From assembly GCA_947494545.1 (NCBI GenBank), contig CANLVH010000012.1, positions 1 to 64,000 on the forward strand: a stretch of 64,000 nt of DNA, written 5' to 3'. Shown here piece by piece: positions 63,231-64,000 of this stretch. Numbering within the stretch: the first letter of the stretch is position 1; each line of letters begins with the position of its first letter. The notes beneath the pieces are model-generated. The model was not told the DNA's origin, made no database searches, and saw nothing but the letters and a program-made list of their open reading frames with translations. Origin of the DNA: an uncultured Mesonia sp. (GTDB taxonomy: Bacteria; Bacteroidota; Bacteroidia; Flavobacteriales; Flavobacteriaceae). A program made the position numbers and the translations under genes.

Positions 63231-63656
63231 CTATTCGGATTGTTCCACGTGGAACAATTTAATTTTTTCGTCTTCTTTTTTGCGCATTATTTCTTTATCG
63301 GGAGCACTTTTATCTTTGTAACCCATTAGGTGTAAGATGCCGTGCGCCATAACCCGCCGCAGCTCTTCATCAAAAGTCACACCAAAATTTTGGGCGTTTT
63401 CTTCTACCCGCTCTGTGCTTATAAATATATCGCCGTTTATCAAGCTTCCTTCCACATAATCAAAACTAATAATATCTGTATAAGTATCGTGATTTAAATA
63501 GTTTTTATTGATGGTAAGTAGATAAGAATCGTCACAAAATATATAGTTTAATTCGCCAGTTACAAAATCTTCGGTCTTGGCCACTTTATCTAACCATTCG
63601 CGATATTTATATGCTTCCGATAAACGGTAGTTGTTTTCACTAAAAAAATTAATCAT
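63231..63656 (-). CDS. ybeY: endoribonuclease YbeY
   Basis: 141 residues. The zinc-binding region is VMAHGILHLMGYKDKS, a Bacteroidota form of HGxLHLxGYDH in which the third ligand position differs. YbeY takes part in rRNA maturation. Its last codons (..LFHVEQSE) are made from the parS palindrome at 63241-63256, so the C-terminus has been shaped by that DNA site. The start overlaps the upstream gene stop as TAATG. Confidence 0.94.
   Translation of the reverse strand: MINFFSENNYRLSEAYKYREWLDKVAKTEDFVTGELNYIFCDDSYLLTINKNYLNHDTYTDIISFDYVEGSLINGDIFISTERVEENAQNFGVTFDEELRRVMAHGILHLMGYKDKSAPDKEIMRKKEDEKIKLFHVEQSE
63241..63256. promoter_or_regulatory. parS (ParB-binding site), copy 2
   Basis: TGTTCCACGTGGAACA, identical to copy 1 and extended by two more paired bases on each side (63239-63258). 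It is inside the 3' end of ybeY and 18 bp before mnmG. Confidence 0.9.
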
Positions 63657-64000
63657 TAATTTGTCTTAAAATAATCTTGCACAATAATTTTGTAATTTTC
63701 GTGCAAAGGTAAGCTTTGACGATTTAAAATTTCAGTAGTATTAAAATATTCTTTTGCCTTTTTTAGCTGTTCGTTTAAGGTGTTTTGATATTGCTTCTGA
63801 TTAGTTTCCGCTCTTCTTCTATTTTCTTTACCTTGTTCTAAATTGGCTTCTTTTAATTTTAGCAATTGATGTTCCAAATTTTGCATACGTTTCTGAGTAG
63901 CGGGATTAAAGCCTTCTTCTAGCAATTTATTCTCAATAAAATCCATCTCTTTAGCGAGACGTTTAGCATTTTTTCCTAAACCTTCCTTTTGAATCATATC
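63656..64000 (-). CDS. C-terminal end of a large helical protein (DUF4175-like), cut by window edge
   Basis: The last 115 or so codons of a gene that continues beyond the right edge. The visible part is charged and helical: KRLAKEMDFIENKLLEEGFNPATQKRMQNLEHQLLKLKEA and NRRRAETNQKQYQNTLNEQLKKAKEYF. A large DUF4175 protein commonly precedes ybeY and mnmG in flavobacteria and ends with such a region, hence the tentative name. Overlaps ybeY by 1 base (TAATG). Confidence 0.65.
   Translation of the reverse strand, partial: DMIQKEGLGKNAKRLAKEMDFIENKLLEEGFNPATQKRMQNLEHQLLKLKEANLEQGKENRRRAETNQKQYQNTLNEQLKKAKEYFNTTEILNRQSLPLHENYKIIVQDYFKTN

Noticed and set aside
1-64000. CRISPR arrays, tRNA, rRNA, riboswitches, complete insertion sequences or prophage genes
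   Set aside because: No regularly spaced identical repeats, cloverleaf-like sequences or transposase/integrase coding regions were seen on reading both strands; small structured RNAs cannot be excluded without a covariance search.

Overview
The window is chromosomal DNA of a low-GC member of the Bacteroidota, almost certainly family Flavobacteriaceae; I cannot fix the genus. Supporting signs are an ATP synthase operon carrying atpBEFHAG without atpD/atpC, a SprE/PorW-type gliding and type IX secretion lipoprotein, families largely confined to Bacteroidota (DUF4254, DUF4837, DUF5687, DUF6341, DUF6427, DUF6909 as I recall them), and candidate promoters of the Bacteroidota form TAnnTTTG at -7. 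No rRNA, tRNA, CRISPR array or complete insertion sequence was seen.

Layout. (1) 0.2-9.0 kb, minus strand: sprE - bactofilin - atpZ-like - small membrane protein - atpB-E-F-H-A-G, almost without gaps. (2) 9.3-13.2 kb, minus strand: a PadR regulator, two related small membrane proteins and an ABC exporter (DUF5687 permease plus ATPase), with a perfect 27-bp inverted repeat over the predicted padR promoter. (3) 13.3-20.2 kb, mixed: ferredoxin reductase-like oxidoreductase, an antitoxin with a toxin gene broken by a stop codon, a 58-residue membrane protein, a GT9 glycosyltransferase, DUF4254, a D12-class adenine methylase with a possible partner nuclease, and DUF6427/DUF6341 proteins. (4) 20.2-24.0 kb: purD, then CapK-like and wecB on the plus strand.

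(5) 24.1-53.6 kb: a 29.5-kb array of about thirty minus-strand genes with no gap larger than 67 bp. It makes a surface polysaccharide: dTDP-L-rhamnose (rfbABCD), UDP-glucuronate and UDP-xylose (UDP-glucose dehydrogenase, UXS), an initiating sugar-1-phosphate transferase, TagA/WecG, GT2 and GT4 transferases, a Wzx flippase, two Wzy/WaaL-like proteins, and decorating enzymes (two SGNH proteins, hexapeptide acyltransferase, CapA-like, CapK-like). Inside it sit a sulfotransferase and cysD, cysN, cysC and cysQ, which together make PAPS, use it and remove PAP; this suggests a sulfated polysaccharide. The middle (about 29-38.5 kb) is clearly richer in A+T and looks like the strain-variable core. The upstream end holds conserved genes (DUF6909, GH3-like, M23 peptidase).

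(6) 53.7-64.0 kb: tatA, DUF4837 lipoprotein, LysM lytic transglycosylase, pgk, holB, an OmpH/Skp-like lipoprotein, a methyltransferase, a lipoprotein, mnmG, ybeY and the 3' end of a large protein cut by the window edge. Two perfect 16-bp copies of TGTTCCACGTGGAACA, the ParB-binding parS sequence, bracket mnmG; one encodes the C-terminus of YbeY. This suggests an origin-proximal location.

The strongest points for follow-up are the parS pair, the sulfation module in the polysaccharide locus, the PadR operator with its paired membrane proteins, the possible restriction-modification pair, the newly broken parE toxin, and the repeated 3' end of atpG.
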